A DNA stretch of 64,000 nucleotides from Leguminivora glycinivorella (lineage: Eukaryota; Arthropoda; Insecta; Lepidoptera; Tortricidae), in the NCBI RefSeq assembly GCF_023078275.1, contig NC_062971.1, positions 5,084,001-5,148,000 of the forward strand, read 5' to 3'. The translations under genes and the position numbers were made by a program. Position 1 is the first letter of the stretch. Every line of letters begins with the position of its first letter. The notes beneath the pieces were generated by a model. It made no database searches, had not been told where the DNA came from, and saw only the letters and a list, made by a program, of their open reading frames with translations. This document shows positions 11,841 through 22,155 of the stretch, piece after piece.

Positions 11841-12424
11841 TTTTGGGTTCCGTAGTCGACTAGGAACCTTTATAGTTTCGCTATGTCTGTCTGTCCGTCC
11901 GTCCGTCCGTCCGTCCGTCCGTCCGTCCGTCCGTCCGTCCGTCCGTCCGTCCGTCCGCGGATAATCTCAGTAACCGTAAGCACTAGAAAGCTGAAATTTG
12001 GTACTAATATGTATATCAATCACGCCAACAAAGTGCAAAAATAAAAAATGGAAAAAAATGTTTTATTAGGGTACCCCCCCTACATGTAAAGTAGGGGCTG
12101 ATATTTTTTTTCATTCCAACCTCAACGTGTGATATATTGTTGGATAGGTATTTAAAAATGAATAAGGGTTTACTAAGATCGTTTCCTGATAATGTTAATA
12201 TTTTCGGAAATAATCGCTCCTAAAGGAAAAAAAAGTGCGTTCCCCCCCCTCTAACTTTTGAACCATATGTTTAAAAATTATGAAAAAAATTACAAAAGTA
12301 GAACTTTATAAAGACTTTCTAGGAAAATTGTTTTGAACTTGATAGGTTCAGTAGTTTTTGAGAAAAATACGGAAAACTACGGAACCCTACACTGAGCGTG
12401 GCCCGACACGCTCTTGGCCGGTTT
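11841..12424 (+). mobile_element. gggttccgtagtcgactagg repeat, copy 1
   Basis: Opens gggttccgtagtcgactagg, carries an uninterrupted (TCCG)n microsatellite at about 11888-11957, and ends cactgagcgtggcccgacac then gctcttggccggttttt. It matches copy 2 at 14008-14583 along its whole length. The two copies flank the tandem-repeat element at 12424-13846. Confidence 0.85.
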
Positions 12425-13846
12425 TTCCCCCTCACTAGCTCGGAAACACGTGTTTTGTCCTTTAATACCAGCGGGTAAAAACGCATTTTATCCACTAGTG
12501 GGTAAAGTAATTTGACATTGAATAAGGTCAAATTAACTGCTTTGAAATTAATACGAGTAGGCGAATGTAGTAATAAAGATGATTTACCACCTGTGGAACT
12601 ACTGGAAGCAGTGATAAACACATTTTCCCCTCACTAGCTCGGAAACACGTGTTTTGTCCTTTAATACCAGCAGGTAAAAACGCATTTTATCCACTAGTGG
12701 GTAAAGTAATTTGACCTTGAATAAAGTCAAATTAACTGCTTTGAAATTGATACGAGTAGGTGAATGTAGTAATAAAGATGATTTACCACCTGTGGAACTA
12801 CTGGAAGCAGTGATAAACACATTTTCCCCTCACTAGCTCGGAAACACGTGTTTTGTCCTTTAATACCAGCGGGTAAAAACGCATTTTATCCACTAGTGGG
12901 TAAAGTAATTTGACCTTGAATAAAGTCAAATTAACTACTTTGAAATTGATACGAGTAGGTGAATGTAGTAATAAAGATGATTTACCACCCGTGGAACTAC
13001 TGGAAGCAGTGATAAACACATTTTCCCCTCACTAGCTCGGAAACACGTGTTTTGTCCTTTAATACCAGCGGGTAAAAACGCAATTTATCCACTAGTGGGT
13101 AAAGTAATTTGACCTTGAATAAAGTCAAATTAACTGATTTTAAATTGATACGAGTAGGTGAATGTAGTAATAAAGATGATTTACTACCTGTGGAACTACT
13201 GGAAGCAGTGATAAACACATTTTCCCCTCACTAGCTCGGAAACACGTGTTTTGTCCTTTAATACCAGCGGGTAAAAACGCATTTTATCCACTAGTGGGTA
13301 AAGTAATTTGACCTTGAATAAGTCAAATTAACTGCTTTGAAATTGATACGAGTAGGTGAATGTAGTAATAAAGATGATTTACCACCTGTGGAACTACTGG
13401 AAGCAGTGATAAACACATTTTCCCCTCACTAGCTCGGAAACACGTGTTTTGTCCTTTAATACCCGCGGGTAAAAACGCATTTTATCCACTAGTGGGTAAA
13501 GTAATTCGACCTTGAATAAAGTCAAATTAACTGCCTTAAAATTGATAAACGTAGGTGAATCTATTAATAAAGATGATTTACCACCTGTGGAACTACTGGA
13601 AGCAGTGATAAACGCATTTTTTGCGTTGTAGTTTCCTCGCTATAATGAGGGGAAAAGTTTTGTGTTACACTCGGGTGCAAATGTATTTTAGTTCTCGTGT
13701 GTTAAAAAGCTCGCAAGTTCAGGATTCTATTCTCGAACCACTCGCTTCGCTCGCGAGTGGTTCAACTATAGAATCCTTTCACTTGCTCGTTTTTCAATTC
13801 CACACTCGGCGTTAAAATACAACTTTGCCCCCTTGTATAACAAATA
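12424..13846 (+). mobile_element. transposable element with six internal 199-bp repeats
   Basis: Six tandem copies of a 198-200-bp unit start near 12424, 12622, 12821, 13020, 13219 and 13417. Each opens cccctcactagctcggaaac and ends actggaagcagtgataaaca. They are followed by a unique part (13617-13846) containing gttcaggattctattctcga and cactcgcttcgctcgcgagt, ending aactttgcccccttgtataa. The element at 59757-60077 is the same in reverse orientation but contains the 199-bp unit once. The unit is therefore part of the element, and its expansion is specific to this copy. Confidence 0.85.
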
Positions 13847-14007
13847 ACTATTTTTTATGGACTTGAGGGCGGTATTAGATATATAGTTAATTAACATGGG
13901 AGCCCATGTAAATAGAAAGAGACCGAGCGATTTCTAGTACCGCTCGGCAAGGAAGCACAACTCGCTCGCGCTATCATCGAGTCTCTTTTATTTACACGCG
14001 ACTATTA
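13847..14007. other. small fold-back sequence
   Basis: catgtaaatagaaagagacc at 13906 pairs with gagtctcttttatttacacg near 13980, giving an imperfect 90-bp hairpin with accgctcgg-type sequence inside. Probably a MITE fragment. Confidence 0.4.
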
Positions 14008-14046
14008 GGGTTCCGTAGTCAACTAGGAACCCTTATTGTTTCGCCA

Positions 14047-14090
<44 letters not shown>

Positions 14091-14583
14091 CGTCCGTCCG
14101 TCCGTCCGTCCGCGGTAACCGATAATCTCATCTCAGTAACCGTTAGCACTAGAAAGCTGAAATGTGGTACCAATATGTATATCAATCGCGCCGACAAAGC
14201 GGTAAAATAAAAAGTGGAAAAAAATGTTTAGTTACTCCCCCTACATGTAAAGTGGGGACTGTTTTTTTTTTACATTCCAACCCCAACGTGTGATATATTG
14301 TTGGATAGGTATTTAAAAATTAATAAGGGTTTACTAAAATAGTTTTTTGATAATATTAATATTTTCGGAAATAATCGCTCCTAAAGGAAAAAAAGTGTGT
14401 GTCCCTCTAACTTTTGAACCATATGTTTAAAAAATATGAAAAAAATCACTAAAGTAGAACTTTATAAAGACTTTCTAGGAAAATTGTTTTGAACTTGATA
14501 GGTTCAGTAGTTTTTGAGAAAAATACGGAAAACTACGGAACCCTACACTGAGCGTGGCCCGACACGCTCTTGGCCGGTTTTTT
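14008..14583 (+). mobile_element. gggttccgtagtcaactagg repeat, copy 2
   Basis: Second copy of the element at 11841-12424. It has a mixed (TGTC)n(TCCG)n tract at 14045-14112 and the same 3' end tcttggccggttttt. The right flank (to about 14635, ggtgagaccagtgcctta) is the complement of the block at 5037-5100. Confidence 0.85.
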
Positions 14584-14769
14584 TTTGTTCGTTTCTATCG
14601 CCGATATCGCTTAATCGCTTTTGGTGAGACCAGTGCCTTATGGCTAAATTGTTGTCGCTTTAGGTCACGCATTGTTATTTGATTATACACTTTACTACAT
14701 TATACTAAAATTTAAGATATTATTGTAAAGTAGGTAGGTATTATAGGATATTTCAGGGCAACTAGGCGG

Positions 14770-14777
14770 TATATAAA
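14770..14777 (+). promoter_or_regulatory. TATA box of gene A
   Basis: tatataaa lies 38 bases before the ATG at 14815, leaving a 5' UTR of only about 15 bases if transcription starts about 30 bases downstream. Genes B and C and the Ig receptor have TATA boxes at comparable positions. Confidence 0.65.
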
Positions 14778-14814
14778 GTGGTTCCCGGAGATGTTATATC
14801 CATACTCGTTCAAT

Positions 14815-17800
14815 ATGGGTACGTGTACCGCACTCGCGCCTGCGCTCTGCTGCCTAGTGGCAGGTTTATTATGGACTGGTAAGTTTTTTTTTTACTGATT
14901 ACAATGTTACAACCATATGAGACGCCATCATAGCTGAAAATAACGTGTAATGGTAACATTACAAATTTTGTGTGTTGGCTAAACTAAAACTAAGTTTTAT
15001 TTCTAAGTCCATAATGTCCATATTTTCTTTGAAGTCATCATAAAATTCCGTGGAAATTAGAATTTCGCGATCATGCTAACTCAACGCGTTTCGAGCTTCG
15101 AGTTCCCGAGTTCAGCCAGCAGCAGTTGTATGTACGAGCGAGCAGATCCAGTAGTAGATCTACGAATAGGAGTGACCTCCAAAAACATATTTGGCGCAGT
15201 CGGTAGGATAGAATGATGGCATCTAGGCGGATGAGCCTTATAATATACCTGTTGTACTATTTTATTGGCTGTGTTCGGGAGTGGAAAAATATGATGAAAT
15301 CTATGCCTGATAAACAAAATTATAAATCTTAGTGTGATATCAAAAAATGGGTCCGTCACGCTATGGGCACGAAGTGTCTAATTAACAGGTTTTTCAATCG
15401 ATAAGTACAATTTTATAGACAACGAGATTCTTACAATGTGGTTTCATTGTAGTTACATTGTTGCTAAGTAGGTACTTGAATAAAATATATTCGTTCAATT
15501 TCCAACTACACGATAAGGAATAGATCTGAAGGACGCCATCATTTCACGACGCGGTATGGTAGTGCTACGCCATCATAAACTTACTATTGTACCAATTAGT
15601 ATTGATCTCAACAGTTAGGTGCCCAGTGTTGCGAGTTCGAGTCTCGCTCAAAACTGAATTACTTCGACTTTTTTATTACAAGCTTTTATTCAACTTGCCT
15701 TGTTAGTATGTTAGTGCACACTAACAAAAGTCAAAATGTAGAAGCTAAATTTGACCCACTTCCCGGTCTCCCATTGAGTTGAAATTTTGCATACACACGT
15801 GACAATGCACTATAATGGTATCATGGAGCTGATCTGGTGATGGAGCAGTAAGGTGGTCATAGAAGCTCTTATGTTATGAAACGTTGTATCCCCATCGAGT
15901 AAGGGTTTTTTAGAAACGTCTCGGAGAGCAGTAGATGACGGTTGAAAGAAAGGTTCAGTCGGCGATAAAAGCTTGTGCCAAAACTGATTTCTTTTGCAAA
16001 AAAGCTAATTTCAGAGCTGTAATGTATAGTTTAATATTGTAAATGTTTAGGCACTGTGCTCGGTTCACCGGATCGAGGAAACTACAATTGGGCAACTTTG
16101 AGTTCGAACACCAACGTTACTGCTATAAGTAAGTTAATCCCATTATTTGATGTCTTGGCTACTTTAGAATTCTGAATAATATTAAGTTAATATTAGTTGT
16201 TATAATATTAGTTATCATTATTTATTTATTTATTTATTTAAACTTTATTGCACAATAAAAAAGAAGTACAAATGGCGGACTTAATGCCTTATCATCATCA
16301 ATGATCACTATCATTATTATCATCCGTTAAATCTCAATATTGTTTCTTTCATTATATAAGTTATAATTTCATTTAATTTCTTTTTATTTCTAAGTTGATC
16401 TATAGTTGAACAATGTTGTTTGTTTTCTACAGAAGTTAATGACAAGCCATATCTGAGAATTAACAATAAGCAAAACAACGTCGCCAACGTTAATGATAGA
16501 AGAACCATCATGTGTAAAGGAGAAAATTTAAGAAATGTAAGTCAAGCTCTGTTCATTTTTTTAGGGTTTTGTTTGAGAGACCTTTAATTATTTTAAGAGT
16601 ATAAGTAGAGTTAAACTACTAATATAAAATGTTCAAATTTACTCGGGAATAAATAAAATAGAGATAAATAGAGATTAGTGCAGTATTTTTTTATTAATAT
16701 TTTACTCATGGGCACAGACTAGCCGAGGCGAAGACGTGGCCAAGCGCCAAAAGTTTGCGTTTTGGCTAGGCCGGCGGAAACACCGAATGTTAGTTTGCAT
16801 ATTTTGAACTAAGATCTTTAAATTGCAGGATCTATCTATCTACAGCAGCATTTAAAGCGCCCGTCTTCGGACATAGGCCTCTCCATTCCTCCACGCTAGT
16901 CGGTCCATTGCAAACCGCATCCAGTTTTCGCCAGCTAGTTGGCAGATGTCATCTTTCCATGTAAGGGCGGCTTGTCAGGACTGCGGGTGTTAGCGGGCTT
17001 CCACACCATAGTTCGTCTCGCCCAGCGACTATGGTCCATCCTGGCAATGTGCCCAGCCCATCTCCACTTTCTGTGTCCAATTTCCTCCACCACGTCTTTA
17101 TGTTTTGTGACCTGCCTGATCCACTCGTTCCTTTTTCGGTGCATGAGCGTGATTATAAGCGTTGACCGCTCTATAGCTCTTTGTGCAACACGCAGTTTCT
17201 CAGCCGATTGATTTGTCAATGTGGTGGTTTCTATTCCATAAATAATGTTTTATTGCAGGATACTCGAATGGAATTTTATGATCCCTCTGGCGTTAAGATA
17301 CAACAAACAACATACAAGGATGAAAGGGTCCGTGTGGATCTGCGCGCCGGTCGCGGACAAGACCCCGTGGATACCTGGTGTTGTTGATGGACAATATGAC
17401 GGTCACGGACTCGGGGACATATACCTGCAGGGCGGGGGAACTTAACGACACGATTACTATTATTGTGAACGGAACGACAGGTTGGTGCTCTCGTTCAGTT
17501 TTAGGTTTTATAGTAAAATATTATTAATTTAAACGATACGTATTAACGGAATCACAAAACATATCCTACCTACTTTCATTTCACGATGACAAGGACAAAC
17601 CTACGTAAAAATATGATATGTAGATATACAAGGTGAAATACAAAATGACCATTCAAACTTTGTGTAGTGACTTTTGAAGTCATAATAAACAACTTTTTTC
17701 TCGGACCGCTGAAATAGCAAAAAAAATTTTGCTGTTCCATACATTCCCTCTCATGACGCCACTCATTTGACTCATTTCTATCGAACTGACTATTTTAGAT

Positions 17801-20732
17801 TTAATTAATTAAATAATTTATCCATTTAAATATTCATAATGTAATTTGTTTGATTCAATTAACTTGGAGTATTTATTTTTAATTTAATTATGATTTTTAA
17901 TATATGTTATGTCAACCACTTTCTTGTTTGTTGTTTTTTTAATGTGTGCATGTTAATATAGAAATTTAATGTAATTGGTATGTGTAATACCTAATTTCAA
18001 AATTGTACTTTGTATGCCTATCGATCGGCGAAGCATAGCGCTCTGACAAAGTTTTGTACCAACATTGTTACCAATGTTTACAAACAAATAAATCGTTTAA
18101 TAGTAAAAATATTCTTTTGTCTATTTATAATGTAAGATGTTGATAAAATATAGTTTAACAATTGGATTATATTTATCAGTTGGTGCACAACCTGGTGTAG
18201 GTGGCCCCGGAGCTTGGAATGATGGACCTCGTAAGTAATCTTAAGTACCTTGTATAATGAGAGTTACTAATAGTAAAAAAATATGCTTTTGTCTATTTAT
18301 AATGTAAGATGTTGATAAAATATAGTTTAACAATTGGATTATATTTTTCAGCTGGTGCACAACCTGGTGTAGGTGGCCCTGGAGCTTGGAATAATGGACC
18401 TCGTAAGTAATCTTAAGTACCTTTTATAATATAATGAGAGTTACTAATAGTAAAAAAATATGCTTTTGTCTAGTTATAATGTAAGATCAGTTGATAAAAT
18501 GTGGGTTAACAGTTGGACTACATTTTTCAGTTGGTGGACAGCCTGGTGTAGGTAGCCCCGGAGCTTGGACTAATGGACCGTGTAAGTAATCTCAACTGCC
18601 TTGGATATTGAGAGAAACTAATAAAAAATATGTTTTTGTCTATTTATAATGTAAGATCAGTTGAATTTTTTTAATCGTAAGATAAGTTGGTAAATGGGGT
18701 TTATCAGTTGGATTATATTTCACAGTTGGTGGGCAGCCCGGCGGCGTAGGAAGCCCCACAGCATTGAATAATGGACTAGGTAAGGAATCTCCAGGGAATC
18801 TCAAATACATCATATATGTTGTGTATTTGTAACGCACCAAAACTATCTAACTAAATAAATTTGCTAAATATAGATAAATCTGTACAGTGTGCGTAGCCGA
18901 ATGGCACAACCACTCACGAAACGAAACGCTTGTATCTATCTCTATAACTCTCGCGTATTAGCGCGACAGAGCCAGACTACCTTTCGCAGCGTTTCGTTTT
19001 CGTTTCGCGTCGGGGAAATGCCATTCGGCTACGGCACAAGTTCGCGGTCAGAAATATCAAAGTTTAAGGGATATGGGTTCCATGGTGAGGACGATGGGCT
19101 TGAAATAAATTTTTAACCTTTTAATTACCAAAAGCGGCACTGAAGTTACATGTGCTCTGCATACCCCGTTTTGTTGTATAGGAGTTAGTTAAATACATAT
19201 TATGTCGTCTGTATTTTGTAATTTAAGATTAGCCAATAGATTGGGTTTAACAGTTCGGTTGTGTTTCACAGTTGGCGGTAGCAGTTTATATGGTCAAGGA
19301 CCTCCCGGTCCTCCCGGAGGTTGGAATCATGGACCGAGTAAGTATTTTCAACCGTAGCGTATATTATGTAATAAAAAGGAGACTGACTATTTTACTCTGG
19401 AAGTTTACTAAAACTAATGTTGTATAATCGTCATGATATTTTTTAGATTACGATAGTACTAGTAGAATAGAATCACAAAATAAATCAGGAAGTAATTATT
19501 CAATAAAAACATAAATCGGGAAAGACGCTATGATTGATAGGGCCAAAATTTGAGGTATTTAATGTAAGACTAGCTACGCTTGTTGTTCTATATTGGAATC
19601 TTTCGCTTGCTCGGGTATCAACATTGGCACGTGCGGTTAAACAACTTTGCCCCCCCCTGTAAAAAGCTACTAACAGGACTGTGTTGCAGTTGGCGGTAGC
19701 GGCAGTTTTGGTCCCGGAGGATGGTACAAAGGACCGAGTAAGTCTTTTCAACCATGGTGTACCTCTATATATAAGTAGTAATCCGTTTTCACATTATACG
19801 ATCCGATATCGGATGTCGGAAGGAGGAGGAAAAATCCAAGATGGCACCTGTAATGTATGGGATATCGCTCCGACATCCGATATCGGATCGGATAATGTGA
19901 AAACGCACTTACGTACTTGATTGTGAACTAAATGGTTGTATCGTCTGAAGTTTGTAATCTAGAAAGATCTAAGAGAATCTAGTGATAATAAAAAAGATTT
20001 ATTGAATGCACGTAGTTTAAAAGATTGGTTGTGTTTTTCAGTTGGCGGTGGCGGCAGTTTATTTGGTCCCGGAACTCCTGGACGATGGCATAATGAGCAG
20101 AGTGAGTATTTTTAAATTGTATTGTGATGGAGCCATCTGGTGACGGCTTAAGGTTTTGACTACAACTTTTCCTCCTGTGGTTGTTGTAGAAATCAGTTGA
20201 GGGATATGGGGTCAAGCTTAACGATCTAGCAATCTGTCGCTGCAAATTGATAATTTACTTAGATTTTTTCCCTGAGTTCAACAACTCATATCCAAACACA
20301 ACATAACATGTGGGTGTAGACGACACCAACGTGAGGAAAGCGGAAGGTGACTTTCTTTAACCCGTCACCGAGATATATTTTACTTAAGTTATATTAATAA
20401 ATTGTTTATTGGAAATCAAACTCCCCTACCATTAGACCTAACGTTCGAAATTCCCATGAAAAAACCTATTTAATGTTCTAGCCTTCAACAACCAAGACTC
20501 ATCAAAGAAGGCAGACTCGGATACGCTGACGGTGGGCACCTCAGGGTCTTCGAGTCCTCAAGAGGTTCACTTCGCGCTGTCTCTGGTGCCGCTGCTTCGC
20601 GCGCAGCCTCTAGCAGAGAAACTGCAGAAGGAGGCTGACATCTTGAGGACATTCAATCCGAACCATGTATTCCCTGGATTTCACCAGCCTATAGTATATC
20701 CAGGGGCCTACACGCCTGCTCAGGCATACTAA
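14815..20732 (+). CDS. gene A: secreted Ig / Gly-Pro-rich protein with shared C-terminal block
   Basis: Twelve exons: 14815-14878, 16051-16128, 16433-16536, 17259-17480, 18180-18230, 18352-18402, 18531-18581, 18726-18779, 19272-19337, 19690-19737, 20042-20101, 20482-20732. Exon 1 is a signal peptide (APALCCLVAGLLWTG). Exons 3-4 form one Ig domain: Cys in TIMCKGENLRN, then MEFYDPSGVKI and DSGTYTCRAGE. Seven phase-1 micro-exons follow, each giving a Gly/Pro repeat (GVGGPGAWNDGP, GQGPPGPPGGWNHGP). The last exon holds QEVHFALSLVPLLRAQ and ends TPAQAY. Exon 4 is one base short of the frame its neighbours require: stops follow DPVDTWCC, while the Ig frame resumes as LLMDNMTVTDSGTYTC. Either the assembly lost one G or this allele is broken. 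No membrane helix or GPI signal was seen. The protein would be about 366 residues if the frame is intact. Function unknown. Confidence 0.75.
15100..15220 (+). mobile_element. possible LTR-retroelement remnant with primer-binding site
   Basis: tttggcgcagtcggtaggat near 15190 fits the complement of a tRNA-Ser 3' end (TGG CGCAGTCG), a primer site used by some insect Gypsy-type elements. A diverged version (tggcgcagccggtaggaaca) lies near 9260. No gag or pol was found in this intron, so this is at most a remnant. Confidence 0.25.
15575..15665 (+). mobile_element. tRNA-like SINE fragment in gene A intron 1
   Basis: A B-box arm gcgagttcgagtctcgc near 15636 closes as a T-arm, but no matching A-box or acceptor stem is present. 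Confidence 0.35.
16205..16310 (-). mobile_element. non-LTR 3' end with (TTTA)n, gene A intron 2
   Basis: A (ttta)n run is followed by aactttattgcacaataaaa and aatggcggacttaatgcctt, the same retroposon tail as at 10008 and 21384. Confidence 0.6.
16840..17225 (-). pseudogene. RTE-like non-LTR fragment inside gene A intron 3
   Basis: On the minus strand an open frame reads AEKLRVAQRAIERSTLIITL, then RNEWIRQVTKHKDVVEEIGH and KWRWAGHIARMDHSRWARRT. This is the C-terminal region of RTE/craniofacial-development-protein-2-like retroposon ORFs. The fragment ends about 35 bases before the acceptor of gene A exon 4, so the insertion lies tight against that splice site. Confidence 0.75.
18893..19036. mobile_element. 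gtagccgaatggca fold-back MITE, copy 1 (gene A intron)
   Basis: gtagccgaatggcacaacca at the left pairs with atgccattcggctac at the right. Inside, cacgaaacgaaacgct pairs with agcgtttcgttttcgtttcg. Same family as 26007, 32611, 48284 and a fragment at 59122. Confidence 0.8.
19790..19898. mobile_element. near-perfect hairpin MITE (gene A intron)
   Basis: cgttttcacattatacgatc and cgatatcggatgtcgga at the left are mirrored by tccgacatccgatatcggat and cggataatgtgaaaacg at the right, around a loop of about 35 bases. Confidence 0.8.
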
Positions 20733-20861
20733 TAAACTGTAATTTCGTTTGAAATATTTGTCAGGTTAAAAACAAAAGTTAGTAATGTCATCGATTTGTG
20801 GTTTGTGGTAGAAATTATTGAGCTATATAGATTGTCATCTGACGCTTACCATCAGAATAAA
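20731..20861 (+). terminator. poly(A) signals of gene A
   Basis: AATAAA overlaps the stop codon (20731-20736) and occurs again at 20856-20861. The second gives a more usual 3' UTR of about 140 bases. Confidence 0.55.
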
Positions 20862-21114
20862 TCATTCATTCAATAAGTGTTTTTATATGATTTATATCTC
20901 TTGTCCCACACTAACCAAAATTTGTCCAAGACTAAGGAACCCTTCAATACGATCCAAGTACTCGTATATGAGGATCGCCATGTATTTTTAGTAGGTGCAA
21001 TGGAAAGCAAATAGGTGTGTAGATCAACTAAGTAGATGGAAAATATTTTGGCTTCAAATGCGTTGCGTTGGATTTCATTTTATTTAGTTGTAACTTATTC
21101 ATTATTATAATTAT

Positions 21115-21357
21115 ACCTAAGGTACAGCGGAGTATAATAATACCTAAGGTAAGGCAAATCACGACTGGGGGGCAATTGTAACTGATAATTTTTTCCATTA
21201 TTACACTATGATGTTCAGTTCTACATGTATCCCCTAAACACACCCACCATATATAACCGGTGGACACTCTATTTAATAATGCAAACATTGTAAAATATGG
21301 AAAAAATGGACCAGTTTACATTTAGCCCCCAGTCGAGTTTTGCCCCGCTGTACCTTA
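21115..21357. mobile_element. ctaaggtacagcggggcaa MITE, copy 1
   Basis: ctaaggta...ggcaaatcac at the left and gttttgccccgctgtacctt at the right form inverted ends. The interior catgtatcccctaaacacac and ataaccggtggacactctat matches the copy at 59499-59735. Confidence 0.7.
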
Positions 21358-21383
21358 TGTGAGTTTTGGTTGTCATTTGTATG

Positions 21384-21500
21384 TATGTATGTATGTATAA
21401 GCTTTATTGTACATAAAGGAAACAAGAGACACAGTTACAGAGTCAGTAATATACAATGTAGGCGGACTTATCCCTTAATGGGATCTCTTCCAGTCAACCT
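21384..21500 (-). mobile_element. non-LTR 3' end with (GTAT)n
   Basis: tgtatgtatgtataagcttt then attgtacataaagg and ggcggacttatcccttaatg, ending ctcttccagtcaacc: a retroposon tail in reverse. Confidence 0.55.
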
Positions 21501-21683
21501 TTAAGGAAATGAGTAGAAGCGAATAAACGATGAATGACAAATTTAAAAATGTACAACCACTAAAAGAATTAAATGCAAATTTTGTACACCGAAAGCGATA
21601 CACAAAGTGAGGGCCACCGATGACAATCGCCTGCGACTTCAACGTATTTGGCTTTTACCTCTCAGAATATGTAAATCATGAAT

Positions 21684-21732
21684 ATACAATACAATACAAT
21701 ACAATACAATCCTTTATTGATAAAAAGATATT
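21684..21732 (-). repeat. (ACAAT)n tail of a retroposon fragment
   Basis: Five to six copies of acaat are followed by cctttattgataaaaagata, the usual microsatellite tail of a non-LTR element in reverse. Confidence 0.5.
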
Positions 21733-22056
21733 CCTTTATTATAAGAAGTGTTTTATTATGGTTTTATTTCTCTTATCCTACACCTACCAAGACTTGATTT
21801 ATACAAAACAAAGGGACGTTTGAACGGCAAAGGCGGGCGCTGACTCATCATTATCAAAAAGTTATTGTCAAAAGTTCAAAACCGGGACGCGATATTTTCT
21901 TATCACTGTTATGTTACGTCGAAAGGGATTTATTTGTAGAGAACGTGGGAGAGTATTTCAATAATACCAACAGATGTATGTCGTAATTGAAGCATTTCTA
22001 TTATAGACCTTATCTTGATCACCCTAGACGCGTTATTAGGTATTTTACTACTTTTC

Positions 22057-22063
22057 TATAAAA
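22057..22063 (+). promoter_or_regulatory. TATA box of gene B
   Basis: tataaaa about 95 bases before the ATG at 22156, implying a 5' UTR of roughly 65 bases. The sequence between is free of upstream ATGs in a good context. Confidence 0.5.
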
Positions 22064-22155
22064 ATGGTTAACTATTTTTCAAGTATTTAGGAAGTCCGAT
22101 AAGGGCACTGTTTTAAAGGACAGTCCAGGAAATGACGCATCCAGTCTTGTTCGAC

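Larger units (their letters stand above)
18180..20101 (+). repeat. array of seven homologous micro-exons (gene A)
   Basis: Exons of 51, 51, 51, 54, 66, 48 and 60 bases, all phase 1-1, begin tt/ct + GGT/GGC and end near AAT-x-GGA-CCN. The first four share their introns too (taatgtaagatgttgataaa near the start, a gattatattt-cag acceptor), so whole exon-intron units of about 170-195 bp were duplicated. Any number can be skipped or added without breaking the frame. Confidence 0.85.

Noticed and set aside
12319..13218. Repeated 73-100-codon minus-strand frames
   Set aside because: Products of the 199-bp internal repeats of a transposable element.
1..13616. CRISPR-like regularly spaced repeats
   Set aside because: The tandem arrays have no unique spacers, and the genome is clearly animal.
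16939..17387. + strand frames across the RTE fragment and gene A exon 4
   Set aside because: The first part is the antisense of a retroposon ORF; only the part after 17258 is the Ig exon.
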